Of a stretch of DNA of 64,000 nt, positions 16,934 through 25,641 are shown piece by piece (position 1 is the first letter of the stretch; every line of letters begins with the position of its first letter). Source of the DNA: CAZABP01 sp964483245 (GTDB taxonomy: Bacteria; Planctomycetota; UBA1135; UBA2386); NCBI GenBank assembly GCA_964483245.1, contig CAZABP010000006.1:62001-126000 (forward strand), in the 5' to 3' direction. A program made the position numbers and the translations under genes. The notes under the pieces are model-generated. The model was not told the DNA's origin and did no database searches. It was given only the letters and a program-made list of their open reading frames with translations.

Positions 16934-19900
16934 ATGACTTCCACCCCCCTGCCGGACCGCCCGACGGCCGCCCCGACTCCGGCCCGACCGGCGCAGCGAC
17001 TGCTGCGTGCGACCCGGGACCGTACGCACTGGGCGCGCGCGACCGCGGACGGCGAACGGCTGGTCAAGTGCTATGAGCTCGGGACCGCCGAGGATGCGCG
17101 CGCCGAGTTCGAAGCGGCGCGGCTCGCGCCAGTCGACGGCGTGTTGGTCTACCACGCACACGGCGTCGATCCGTGGCTCGGCCGGCCCTGTGTCGTGACC
17201 GACCTGCATGCCGGGTTGGACCTCGACACGTGGCTGCGCGAGCGCGGGACGCTGACGCCGCGCCACGCGGCGCGCGTGTTGCTCGCGGTCGTGCGGACCC
17301 TGGCGCGGATGCACGGCTGGCGGGATCGGCGCGCGCCGGCCGGGGTCGCGCATCGCGACGTCAAGCCGGCGAACCTGCTGCTGTGCGGTGAGTCGCCGGA
17401 TCCCGCGACCGCGGACGTGCTGCTGCTCGACCTCGAGCACGCGATCCCGATCGGCGAGAGCGATGCGGAGTTGCGCGGCGGGTTCGCCGGGGGGACGCGG
17501 GAGTGGGCGCCGCCGGAGGCATTCGCCGGGGCACCGGCGGCCGCGGCGCTCGACGTCCACGGGCTCGGCGTGACGCTGCACGCGATGCTGACCGGCATGA
17601 CGCCGGGAATCGCCGGCGGGAGCCGCGTGCCGACCGGGCCGGTCCAGACCTGCGGCGGCCGCTGGCGGCGACGGCTGCGGGGTCAGCCGCCGGCGCTGGT
17701 CGCGCTGATCCTGCGCTGCACGGCTCCGGCGGCGGAAGCGCGGCCAGCGCTGGACGAAGTCGCGCGGGAGCTGGAGCAGTACCTGGCCGAGGCTTCGCCG
17801 GACGAGCTCCGGCTCGAGGAGGCGCGCGGCGCGATCGCGGCTGCCGAGCTGCTGCGCGCCGGGGAGCTGCTGGCGGAGGTGGGCGATGGTGCCCGGGCCG
17901 AGTCGCTGCGCCGGTTGCGCCAGCAGGCGAGCCGACTGCTGCATCGGCTGCCAGCGGTGCAGCGCGCGCTCCCGGCCGAAGCGCTGCCGCGCGCACAGGC
18001 CTTGCTCGACCAGACCGAGGCGATCGCGCTGCTGGCCGAGCGGCTGCCGGCGGCGCCGGTCACGCTCCGGCTGCGGGTGACACATCTGCAGGCGTTGGCG
18101 GAGCTGATCGAGGGGCTGCCTGCGCGGCTGCAGACCTGCATGGCAGCGGGGAGCTTCGATGTCGCCGATGGCCTGCTGCACGCCAGTCTGTCGGCGCTCG
18201 AAGCGACCGAACGCCGGCTCGGGCCGCTGCCGCTGCGGATCGCGGCGGAGGATGCCGCGCCGACGTTGCTGCAGCGGGATCCGCGGCGCTACGTGCGCGG
18301 CGCGCTGGACGAGGTCCGCTCCCGGCAGCAGCTGGTCGGCCGCGCGCAGGCGCGGATCCAGGATGCCGAGGCGGTGCTCGATCCGCAGGCGGGTGAGCGT
18401 GCCGTCGGTGAACTGGCCCTGCAGCTCGGCGGGTCGGCCGAAGTCGTCGCGACGCTGCGCGATCGCGTGCACCGGCTGCGGTTCTATCTCGACCGCGCGG
18501 CGCGGCTCGCGCCGCGGCTGCCGGCGCTGGCGGCGCAGCTCGAGGCGTTCGAGATCCCGCTCGATCTGACGCCGGTGCGCGCGCTGCTCGTGCGCGGCGC
18601 GCGTGCCGCCGCCGGCGAGACGGACACTGCGGCGCGCGGCGGCGGGATCCGCCCGCTGCTGCGCGTGTGGAACGACCTCGCGCGCGAGTTCCCGCATGCC
18701 GCGCCGGCGCTGGATGCCGCACTGATGGCGCTCGACCGCGCCGCCGCGGCGCTGACCGACTGTGCGTGGCAGCTCCTCGACGAGGCGACGACCAAGCTCG
18801 CCGCCGTGCCGGTGCCGGTGCGGCCGCTGCAAGGGATCGTCAACCGGATCGACGGCTTGCGGCTGCTCGAGGTGCTGGTCGACCGGCCGGCACGCACGCG
18901 CGAGAGCCTGCTCGAGGAGCTCGAGCGCGTGCGGCTGCGGGTCGACGAGGCGCGCGCGTTGCGCGACCGGCTCGCGCGCGGGGCGCAGGAGGCGATCGAA
19001 CGAGGCCACCTGACGACCGCGATGTACGAGATCGCGCGGGCCGTCGACCGGTACGCGACCGACGGCGACGAGGCGCCGGCGACCGCCGCGCAGCTCGTCG
19101 AGCAGCTCGAACAGGCGCGCCGGCAGAAGCGGGCCGTGCAGGAAGCTGCGGGGCGCAACCAGGCGTTGGCGGCGCGGTATGCCGAGCTGCTGGACGATCC
19201 AGCCAGCGAGCCGAAGGCGCGCATCGAGCTGCTGCTGCAGCGCGCGGACGTGCTCGACTACCTCGTGCGCAACCTGCAGGAGGAGCGGGCGCAGCCGTAC
19301 CTGCTCGATCGGCGCGAAGTCCAGGTCGCGCTGCTGCAGGAACGCTCCGCACTGGCCGAGGCGGAACTGGCGGCGGCGTCCGACCCGATCGAACGCGTGC
19401 GGATCGCGCGCGGGATCCTGGCCGCGTTGCAGGAGCCGGCCGAAGAGGCGACGCGCAGCGACCTGTCGATCGGCCGCGTCGCGCGCCTCGCCACCCTGTG
19501 GTTGACACGGCTCGAGCAGGCCGAGGCCGAGCAGCGCGCGTCCCGCGCGCTCGCGCGCGCCGACCGGCGGGGCCGCCGCACGCGCTGGGTCGCGCTGGCA
19601 CTCGGCATCCTGTTCGTCGTCGCCGGCACCTGGTCCGTCGTCGAGGCGACCAGCCGTCCGCGTTCGCTTCCCGACCGCCTCGCCGAATCCCTGCAACGCG
19701 CCGAATCTGTCCGCGACCGTGCCGAGACCGAGCGCGCGCTGACCCGCTTCGTCGCGCTGCTCGAGGCGGACGAACAGCCGCCTGCGATCACCCCGCTCGC
19801 CAAACAGGTCCTGCTCGCCGCGCGCGCGCGGAGCAGTGGATCCACGGATCCACAGTCAGCACAGTCCGCGCAAGCAGCACAGGTACGCGCCGCCCTCGAG

Positions 19901-20005
19901 ACCGCCTGCGCACAACTCGACGCGGCGATCACCGCCGACACCGCGCTGTCCACCGACCTGCGCGCCGCGCTGCAGCGTTTCACCACGCTCGCGCGCACGC
20001 ACTAG
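16934..20005 (+). CDS. Large Ser/Thr protein kinase with long coiled-coil region and C-terminal membrane anchor
   Basis: A 1023-aa protein. The kinase domain occupies about residues 20-290: probable Lys K45 (LVKCYELG), catalytic loop HRDVKPANLL from H140, and an APE-like motif APPEAF. The usual DFG is DLE (D166), and no glycine-rich loop is evident. The metal-binding Asp, catalytic Asp and Lys are kept, so activity is possible. Residues about 290-880 are helical, Leu/Ala/Arg/Glu-rich and coiled-coil-like. One membrane segment follows at about 885-905, then a short tail rich in Gln and Ser. The frame is open upstream to 16826; I chose ATG 16934. It faces the FHA-sigma54 activator across 205 nt and ends beside a strong palindrome. 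Confidence 0.8.
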   Translation: MTSTPLPDRPTAAPTPARPAQRLLRATRDRTHWARATADGERLVKCYELGTAEDARAEFEAARLAPVDGVLVYHAHGVDPWLGRPCVVTDLHAGLDLDTWLRERGTLTPRHAARVLLAVVRTLARMHGWRDRRAPAGVAHRDVKPANLLLCGESPDPATADVLLLDLEHAIPIGESDAELRGGFAGGTREWAPPEAFAGAPAAAALDVHGLGVTLHAMLTGMTPGIAGGSRVPTGPVQTCGGRWRRRLRGQPPALVALILRCTAPAAEARPALDEVARELEQYLAEASPDELRLEEARGAIAAAELLRAGELLAEVGDGARAESLRRLRQQASRLLHRLPAVQRALPAEALPRAQALLDQTEAIALLAERLPAAPVTLRLRVTHLQALAELIEGLPARLQTCMAAGSFDVADGLLHASLSALEATERRLGPLPLRIAAEDAAPTLLQRDPRRYVRGALDEVRSRQQLVGRAQARIQDAEAVLDPQAGERAVGELALQLGGSAEVVATLRDRVHRLRFYLDRAARLAPRLPALAAQLEAFEIPLDLTPVRALLVRGARAAAGETDTAARGGGIRPLLRVWNDLAREFPHAAPALDAALMALDRAAAALTDCAWQLLDEATTKLAAVPVPVRPLQGIVNRIDGLRLLEVLVDRPARTRESLLEELERVRLRVDEARALRDRLARGAQEAIERGHLTTAMYEIARAVDRYATDGDEAPATAAQLVEQLEQARRQKRAVQEAAGRNQALAARYAELLDDPASEPKARIELLLQRADVLDYLVRNLQEERAQPYLLDRREVQVALLQERSALAEAELAAASDPIERVRIARGILAALQEPAEEATRSDLSIGRVARLATLWLTRLEQAEAEQRASRALARADRRGRRTRWVALALGILFVVAGTWSVVEATSRPRSLPDRLAESLQRAESVRDRAETERALTRFVALLEADEQPPAITPLAKQVLLAARARSSGSTDPQSAQSAQAAQVRAALETACAQLDAAITADTALSTDLRAALQRFTTLARTH

Positions 20006-20006
20006 G

Positions 20007-20070
20007 CCGCCGCGTAGGTGTCTGACACCCGGTGTACCGGTACACCAGGTGTCAGACACCTACGCGGCGG
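20007..20070. repeat. 64-nt near-perfect palindrome between convergent genes
   Basis: Bases 20007-20070 form two 32-nt arms with 31 of 32 positions complementary; the single mismatch is C20030/A20047. The core GGTGTACCGGTACACC (20031-20046) is itself a perfect palindrome, flanked by GGTGTC/GACACC-type motifs. It begins 1 nt after the kinase stop and ends 6 nt before the stop of the convergent ChaN-like gene. It has no T-tract, so it could be a bidirectional terminator or a mobile palindromic repeat. It shares the exact 13-mer ACCCGGTGTACCG with the element at 6920-7070. Confidence 0.85.
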
Positions 20071-20076
20071 TCTGGT

Positions 20077-21282
20077 TCACTGGCGCGCGCCCACCTGGAC
20101 CTTGAGCTCGACGCGCTTGCCGTCGCGCTCGACCACGACGGGGATCGTGGCGCCGATGCGCAGGCTGCCGAGGACGGACATGTAGGAGCGCACGTCGTCG
20201 ATGGTCTGGCCATCGAGCTCGAGGATGCGGTCTCCTTCGCGCAGGCCGGCTGTCTCGGCCGGCCCATCCGGCACGACCATCGTGACGAGCATGCCGCCGG
20301 TGGAGTCGTAGTCCGGCATCAGGCCGAGCGCGGGGCGACCTTCGGGCGCGGCCTCCTCGGGTGCGGCGCGGTCGTGCGGGGAAGGCTGGCCGGTCGCCTG
20401 CTCCTTCGGATCGGGGTGACCCGGTTCCGGTGCGGGCGGCGCGGTCGGCTTGGTCACCGGCTTCGGTGGCTCCGGCGGCACGAGCAGCACGAAGTCGTTG
20501 CCGTCCTGGCCCCGCTCGAGCAGCGGGCCGTCGGCACTCTCCTCGACCTCCATCGAGACGACGGCGATCGACGTGTTGGGCCGGCGCGACAGCACGCGCG
20601 CCGCGGTGCCGAGGCGATGGTCGGAGTGGAACTTGCCGTTCAGGTGCACGACGAGCATGTGCTCGTGCCGCGCCAGCACGCGGACGATCGACTCGGCCAT
20701 CGTGTCGTCCTTCAGACACTGCGAGACGTAGAACCGCTGCATGGTCCGCTCGGCACCGTCGTTGCCGATGTGGTCGGCCATCGCCGCGCGGAACTCGTCC
20801 CAGTAGCGGTCCTGCGGCGCGGTCGACTGCTCGGCGGCGTGCGGATTGCCGGCGACGGCCCCGATCCCCTCGGCGGCGACCTTCTGCGCGAGGCTGCGCG
20901 GAACGTTCGCGGCGACGACCGGCACGTGGTTGGCCTTGCAGTATTCGACGATCGGCCGGTAGTGCCGCGCGTAGTTCGGCCACGGGCGTGCCTTCTGCAG
21001 GAACTCCGCCTCGTCGATCGTGCCGGCCAGGTACGCATCGAGGCTCTCCTGCACGTCCCGTTCGAACATCTCCATCGACACGGTCAGCTCCGGCCGCTGC
21101 GTGTGCAGCAGCACGATCAGCGCGAGCTGCGCCTTGTGCCCCGGCGTGTTGTCGTGCTCCTCGCCGAGGAACACGACGTCGTGCCGCGCGAGGTCGTCGA
21201 CGGCGGTGACATAGCTGACGGGGCGCGGCACGGCGCAGCCGGCGAGCAGCGGAAGGGCGAGCAGGCAGAGACGGGAAACCAT
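20077..21282 (-). CDS. ChaN-family lipoprotein fused to a PDZ domain
   Basis: A 401-aa predicted lipoprotein. The signal peptide ends in the lipobox LLAGC (Cys16). Residues about 25-260 form a ChaN/haem-binding-uptake (Tiki-like) domain with FLGEEHDNTPGHKAQL, MEMFERDVQESLDAYLAG and HLNGKFHSDHRLGTAARVL. A Pro-rich linker of about 50 residues follows. The C terminus is a PDZ domain (VVPDGPAETAGLREGDRILELDGQTIDD). ChaN proteins bind haem or act in iron supply; PDZ domains bind peptides, so the fusion suggests membrane-tethered substrate recognition (inference). ATG 21282 is the start at the signal peptide. The start lies 27 nt from the divergent transporter gene. Confidence 0.82.
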   Translation of the reverse strand: MVSRLCLLALPLLAGCAVPRPVSYVTAVDDLARHDVVFLGEEHDNTPGHKAQLALIVLLHTQRPELTVSMEMFERDVQESLDAYLAGTIDEAEFLQKARPWPNYARHYRPIVEYCKANHVPVVAANVPRSLAQKVAAEGIGAVAGNPHAAEQSTAPQDRYWDEFRAAMADHIGNDGAERTMQRFYVSQCLKDDTMAESIVRVLARHEHMLVVHLNGKFHSDHRLGTAARVLSRRPNTSIAVVSMEVEESADGPLLERGQDGNDFVLLVPPEPPKPVTKPTAPPAPEPGHPDPKEQATGQPSPHDRAAPEEAAPEGRPALGLMPDYDSTGGMLVTMVVPDGPAETAGLREGDRILELDGQTIDDVRSYMSVLGSLRIGATIPVVVERDGKRVELKVQVGARQ

Positions 21283-21309
21283 CGTGCGCCACGCTAATGT
21301 CCGGCCCCG

Positions 21310-22701
21310 ATGAAGATCCAGCCGCCGAACGCATTCGTGCTGATCTGCGCGGTCCTGGTCGTGGTCGGCGTGCTGACGTGGATCGTGCCGCCGGGGAAGT
21401 TCGAACGCGCCGAGCGCAAGCTCAAGGACGGCAGCACGAAGACGCTGGTCGTGGCCGGCTCCTTCCAGCCACTCGAGACGGCGACACCGCAGACACCCTG
21501 GGACTGGCTGATGTCCCCGCTCGCGGGGTTCGAGCAGGCCGCCGAAGTCGTCGGATTCATCCTGCTGGTCGGCGGCGCGTTCGGCGTGCTGCACAAGACC
21601 GGCGCGATCCTCGCTGCGATCGCGTGGCTCACTGCGCGCGCCGGCCCGCGCAACCGCTTCCTGATGATCCCAGTGTTGATGTTCGCGTTCAGCCTCGGCG
21701 GCGCGATCTTCGGCATGGCGGAAGAGACGATCCCGTTCGTCCTGGTGACGGTCCCGCTCGCCGTCGCACTCGGCTTCGACACGATGACCGGCATCGCGAT
21801 CCCGTTCTTCGGCTCGCAGCTCGGGTTCTCGACCGCGTTCCTGAACCCGTTCACGCTCGGCATCGCCAAGGGCATCGCCGACCAGAACATCGAGGAGGGC
21901 TTCGGCTACCGGCTGTTCCTGTGGGCGATCACGACGACGCTCGGCGCCGCGCTCGTCGTCTGGCACGCTTCCCGCGTCGCGCGCGATCCATCACGCAGCC
22001 TCACTCCAGCGCTCGACGAGTATTGGCGGGGGCGCGTCCCGCAATCATCCGCGACCAGCACGCTGACGACACAGCACCTCCTCGTCCTCGGCGCGTTTGC
22101 CGCCTCGATGCTGCTGCTCGGTTACGGCGCTTTCGATCCGGACTGGTACATCCCCCAGATCGCCGCCGTGTTCCTGATCATGACGCTCGCGTGTGGACTG
22201 CTCGGCGGTCTCCGCCCGGGCCAGATGGCCGACTCCTTCGTCGACGGGGCGAAGGACCTGTGCGGCGCCGCGGTGCTGGTCGCGTTCTCGCGCGCAGTCC
22301 TCGTCGTCGCGGAGAAGGGCCAGATCATCGACCCGATCCTGAACGCCGCCGCCAACTCGATGTCCGGCCTCTCCCCGATCGCCGCCAGCGAAGTCATGCT
22401 CGCGTTCCAATCCGGCATGAACTTCTTCGTCCCGAGCGGCAGCGGCCAGGCCGCGCTCGTGATGCCGGTCATGACGCCGCTCGCCGACCTGCTGCACGTG
22501 CACCGCGAGAACGCGATCCTCGCCTACCAGTTCGGCGACGGCTTCACCAACCTGATCGTCCCGACCAACGCCGTCCTGATGGGCGTCCTCTCGGTCGCAC
22601 GCATGGAGTACTCCACGTGGTTCCGCTGGATCTGGAAGGTCCAGATCGGCCTGTTCCTGCTCGCCGCGATCTACCTCGCCCTCAGCCCGTTCCACGCATG
22701 A
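21310..22701 (+). CDS. YfcC/DcuC-like inner membrane transporter (ion-transporter superfamily)
   Basis: A 463-aa protein with about 11-12 hydrophobic segments. The opening (PNAFVLICAVLVVVGVLTWIVPPGKFE) and the blocks FSLGGAIFGMAEETIPF and FQSGMNFFVPSGSGQAALVMPVMTPLADLL are characteristic of the YfcC / C4-dicarboxylate anaerobic carrier-like family. Substrates in the family include carboxylates and basic amino acids; the sequence alone does not show which applies here. The stop overlaps the start of the exonuclease III gene by ATGA, so three rightward genes (transporter, nuclease, lipoprotein) form one unit. Confidence 0.82.
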   Translation: MKIQPPNAFVLICAVLVVVGVLTWIVPPGKFERAERKLKDGSTKTLVVAGSFQPLETATPQTPWDWLMSPLAGFEQAAEVVGFILLVGGAFGVLHKTGAILAAIAWLTARAGPRNRFLMIPVLMFAFSLGGAIFGMAEETIPFVLVTVPLAVALGFDTMTGIAIPFFGSQLGFSTAFLNPFTLGIAKGIADQNIEEGFGYRLFLWAITTTLGAALVVWHASRVARDPSRSLTPALDEYWRGRVPQSSATSTLTTQHLLVLGAFAASMLLLGYGAFDPDWYIPQIAAVFLIMTLACGLLGGLRPGQMADSFVDGAKDLCGAAVLVAFSRAVLVVAEKGQIIDPILNAAANSMSGLSPIAASEVMLAFQSGMNFFVPSGSGQAALVMPVMTPLADLLHVHRENAILAYQFGDGFTNLIVPTNAVLMGVLSVARMEYSTWFRWIWKVQIGLFLLAAIYLALSPFHA

Positions 22702-23465
22702 GGATCGCCACGTTCAACGTCAACTCGGTGCGCGCGCGGCTCAACCGCGTCGTCGAGTGGCTGCGCCGGCATTCGCCGGACATCGTCTGCCTGCAGGAGA
22801 CCAAGGTCCTCGACGAAGCCTTCCCGCGCGAGCCGCTCGAAGACGAGGGCTACAACCTGATCGTCAACGGGCAGAAGACCTACAACGGCGTCGCGATCCT
22901 CAGCAAGCACCCGGTCGACGCCGTCGTGCGCGAGCTGCCGGACGACCTGCCGGGCGCCGAGAAGCGCGTGCTCGGCTGCAACATCGGCGACCTGATGCTG
23001 CTCAACCTCTACGTCCCCAACGGCCAGGCGGTCGGGCACCCGCGCTACACGTTCAAGCTCGAGTGGCTGCGCCGGCTGCGCCGGTTCCTCGACGAGCACT
23101 ACGACGCCAGCGAGAAGCTGATCCTGACCGGCGACTTCAACATCACGTTCGACGACCGCGACGTCTACGACCCCGAGCGCCTGCGCGAGACGATCCACTG
23201 CTCGACGCCGGAACGCGAAGCGCTCGCCCACGTCACCGCGTTCGGCCTGCACGACGCGTTGCGCAAGCACCACGCCGAGGCCGGGATCTTCACGTGGTGG
23301 GACTACCGTGCTGCCGCGCTGGCCCGCAACCTGGGCCTGCGGATCGACCACTTCCTGATGACCCCGGCTGCGCTCGCGCAGTGCACGAGCGTCTGGGTCG
23401 ACGTCGAGGAGCGCCGCGGCGCCGGCGCCAGCGACCATGCGCCGGTCTTCGCGGAGCTCGCCTGA
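22698..23465 (+). CDS. xthA: Exodeoxyribonuclease III
   Basis: A 255-aa DNA-repair nuclease that cuts at abasic sites and degrades 3' ends. Family motifs are intact: IATFNVNSVRARL at the N terminus, LQETK with the metal-binding Glu, LNLYVPNG, LTGDFNIT, the WWDYR block, and SDHAPV with the catalytic Asp-His at the C terminus. The start is fixed by the ATGA overlap with the transporter, and the stop shares one base with the next ATG (TGATG). Confidence 0.93.
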   Translation: MRIATFNVNSVRARLNRVVEWLRRHSPDIVCLQETKVLDEAFPREPLEDEGYNLIVNGQKTYNGVAILSKHPVDAVVRELPDDLPGAEKRVLGCNIGDLMLLNLYVPNGQAVGHPRYTFKLEWLRRLRRFLDEHYDASEKLILTGDFNITFDDRDVYDPERLRETIHCSTPEREALAHVTAFGLHDALRKHHAEAGIFTWWDYRAAALARNLGLRIDHFLMTPAALAQCTSVWVDVEERRGAGASDHAPVFAELA

Positions 23466-24541
23466 TGAGACACCGGATCCACACCCACGCTCTCCTGCTG
23501 CTGCTGCTCCTCCCGACCGCCTGCAGCTCGATCGGCCCGGAGACGCTGCGGCGCGACCGCTTCGACTACAGCGCGGCACTCGGCGACTCCTGGAAGTACC
23601 AGACGCTGCTCAACATCGTGAAGCTGCGCTACATGGATCTGCCGATCTTCCTCGACATCGGCCAGATCGTCGCCGGGTACTCCCTCGAGACCGGCATCAG
23701 CCTCGGCGGGACCCTGTCGTCGCCGCGCGCGGTGCAGGGGGACAACGTGACGCTCGGCGCCACGGCGCGCTTCACCGACCGCCCGACGATCACGTACACC
23801 CCGATGACCGGCGACCGCTACCTGCGCAACATGCTGGAGCCGATCGAGCCATCCAAGCTGTTCCAGCTCGTGCAGGCCGGCTACGCCGCCGACATGCTGT
23901 TCGAGCTGACGGTCAAGGGGATCAACGGCCTGCAGAACCGCTCCGCGATCGTCGGCGGCACCGAGGATGCCGACGCCGGGTTCGTGCGCGCGGTGCAACT
24001 GATCCGCGAGCTGCAGCTGAGCGACGCGGTCGGCATGCGGCTCGAGCCGCCGCCGAAGGGCGAGGCGCGCGGCAGCTCGGTCGTGTTCTTCCGCGGCACA
24101 CCGACCAACCAGGAGCTGACGCAGCGCGGCGTGGAGCTCCGGCAACTGCTGAAACTCCCGCCGGCCGAGACCAGGTTCGAGCTGATCTACTCGCCGGTGC
24201 AGGAACAGCCGAACCAGATCGCGATGCAGACCCGCTCGCTGCTGCAGGTGCTCGGGGCGCTGTCGACGTTCGTCGAGATCCCGGCCGCAGACCTGGAAAC
24301 CGGGCGCGCGACCCCGGCCCCGCCGATGCCGGACGGGCGCAAGCCGTTGCTGCGCGTGCAATGCAGCCACGACGAGCCGGCGGATGCATTCTTCACCGTG
24401 CGCTACCGCGATCGCTGGTTCTGGATCGACGATCGCGACACGCACTCCAAGCGGACGTTCGCATTCGTGATGTTCGTGTTCACGCTCAGCGAGTCGGGTG
24501 CCAGCGAGGCGAAGCCGGTGTTGACGATCCCGGCGCAGTGA
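23465..24541 (+). CDS. Predicted lipoprotein of unknown function
   Basis: A 358-aa protein with a lipoprotein signal (LLLLLLLPTACSS). I do not recognise a characterised domain. The mature part begins with a conserved-looking block (DRFDYSAALGDSWKYQTLLNIVKLRYMDLPIFLDIGQIVAGYSLETG) that resembles uncharacterised outer-membrane-associated proteins, and the C terminus has a beta-strand-rich segment (FFTVRYRDRWFWIDDRDTHSKRTFAFVMFVFTL). It is the third gene of the transporter-nuclease-lipoprotein unit and ends 6 nt before a convergent gene. Confidence 0.7.
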   Translation: MRHRIHTHALLLLLLLPTACSSIGPETLRRDRFDYSAALGDSWKYQTLLNIVKLRYMDLPIFLDIGQIVAGYSLETGISLGGTLSSPRAVQGDNVTLGATARFTDRPTITYTPMTGDRYLRNMLEPIEPSKLFQLVQAGYAADMLFELTVKGINGLQNRSAIVGGTEDADAGFVRAVQLIRELQLSDAVGMRLEPPPKGEARGSSVVFFRGTPTNQELTQRGVELRQLLKLPPAETRFELIYSPVQEQPNQIAMQTRSLLQVLGALSTFVEIPAADLETGRATPAPPMPDGRKPLLRVQCSHDEPADAFFTVRYRDRWFWIDDRDTHSKRTFAFVMFVFTLSESGASEAKPVLTIPAQ

Positions 24542-24547
24542 GCGCGC

Positions 24548-25594
24548 TCACCGCCGCAGGTATTCCAGCAGCGCGAACCCCGCGCGGTCCACGTCGCCGA
24601 CGTCGTTGACGAGGATCACGACGACGACCCCGGCGCGCTTGTCGATGCCGAGGAACGAGCCATAGGCCCCGGTCCGGCCGTTGTGCCAGACCACGATCCC
24701 CTCGCCCTCCTCGTGCGCCGACAGATGCCAGCCGAGGCCGAGCGCGGGCCCCTTCTCCGGCGCGAAGTGCACGCGGTGTGACTGCGCCACCGCCGCCGCC
24801 AGCGGATGTTCGCCGGGTGCGAGACAGAACGAGCCGAACCGCAGCAGATCACGCGCGGTCGAACGCAGCGCGCCGGCCGGCGCCAGCGCCTGGAAGCTCC
24901 AGTTCCGCCCCGGCTGCCAGGCGCGGTCGTGCCCCGGCACCAGCCGCCGCTGCATGCTCGGCTCGAGCGTGATCGCGGTGTCGTGGAGCCGCAGCGGCGC
25001 GAGCACGCGCTGGCGCAGCAGCGTCTCGTAGTCGGCGCCGGCACTGCGCGCGAGCAGGGTCCCGAGCAGCCCGGCACCCAGGTTCGAGTACTCGTAGCGC
25101 TCGCCCGGCGCGGACTTCAGGTCGCATTCCGAGACGAACGCGAACAACAACGCCTCGTCGTAGTCGGCGTAGGGATCGCCCCCGTCCTTCGGACCGAAGT
25201 TGCCGGGCATCCGCGGCAAGCCGGACGAATGCGTCGCCAGGTGCACGAGCTTCACTTCGCCACCTTCCGGCGGGGTCACGCCGTCGGGGAGGTGCTTGCG
25301 CAGCGGGTCCTCCAGCGCGAGTCGCCCTTCCCGCGCGAGCTCGGCGAGCAGGATCCCCGTGAACACCTTCGTGATCGAGCCGATCTCGTAGACCGTGTCG
25401 GGACTCGGCGGCCGCTCGCCGAGTCCGAACAACACCTCGACTCCGTCGACGCGCGCGCCGATCGAGATCGCGGCCCCGGGGTGGCCCTGCAGATGCGGCT
25501 GCAGCAGCTCGGCCGCGCGCGCGCGCAGGCCGGCGAGCTGCGCCTGCGCCGGCAACACGCCGGCAAGACAGAGGACTGGCAGGATCCGTCGCAT
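24548..25594 (-). CDS. Secreted serine hydrolase (class C beta-lactamase / D-Ala-D-Ala carboxypeptidase family)
   Basis: A 348-aa exported protein with a short signal peptide ending in AQA. The penicillin-binding fold is shown by the SxxK motif SITK (S73, K76), a YSN motif in YEYSNLGAG, and HNG as the KTG equivalent near the C terminus. Members act on cell-wall peptides, esters or beta-lactams; resistance cannot be inferred. It is a single leftward gene between a convergent lipoprotein and a divergent HAD-globin gene. Confidence 0.85.
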   Translation of the reverse strand: MRRILPVLCLAGVLPAQAQLAGLRARAAELLQPHLQGHPGAAISIGARVDGVEVLFGLGERPPSPDTVYEIGSITKVFTGILLAELAREGRLALEDPLRKHLPDGVTPPEGGEVKLVHLATHSSGLPRMPGNFGPKDGGDPYADYDEALLFAFVSECDLKSAPGERYEYSNLGAGLLGTLLARSAGADYETLLRQRVLAPLRLHDTAITLEPSMQRRLVPGHDRAWQPGRNWSFQALAPAGALRSTARDLLRFGSFCLAPGEHPLAAAVAQSHRVHFAPEKGPALGLGWHLSAHEEGEGIVVWHNGRTGAYGSFLGIDKRAGVVVVILVNDVGDVDRAGFALLEYLRR

Positions 25595-25641
25595 GCCGGC
25601 ATTGTGCCGCCCCCGCGCCGCCGCCGCGGAGCCCGAATCCG

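Noticed and set aside
15356..19696. A 1446-codon open frame on the minus strand opposite the kinase gene
   Set aside because: It is mostly Arg, Gln, Ala and Pro with no domain; its left part only shadows the sigma54 gene. Long antisense frames are common in DNA with very high third-position GC.
24548..25594. Beta-lactam resistance gene
   Set aside because: The SxxK/YxN/HxG motifs define a broad serine-hydrolase family; nothing points to antibiotic hydrolysis.
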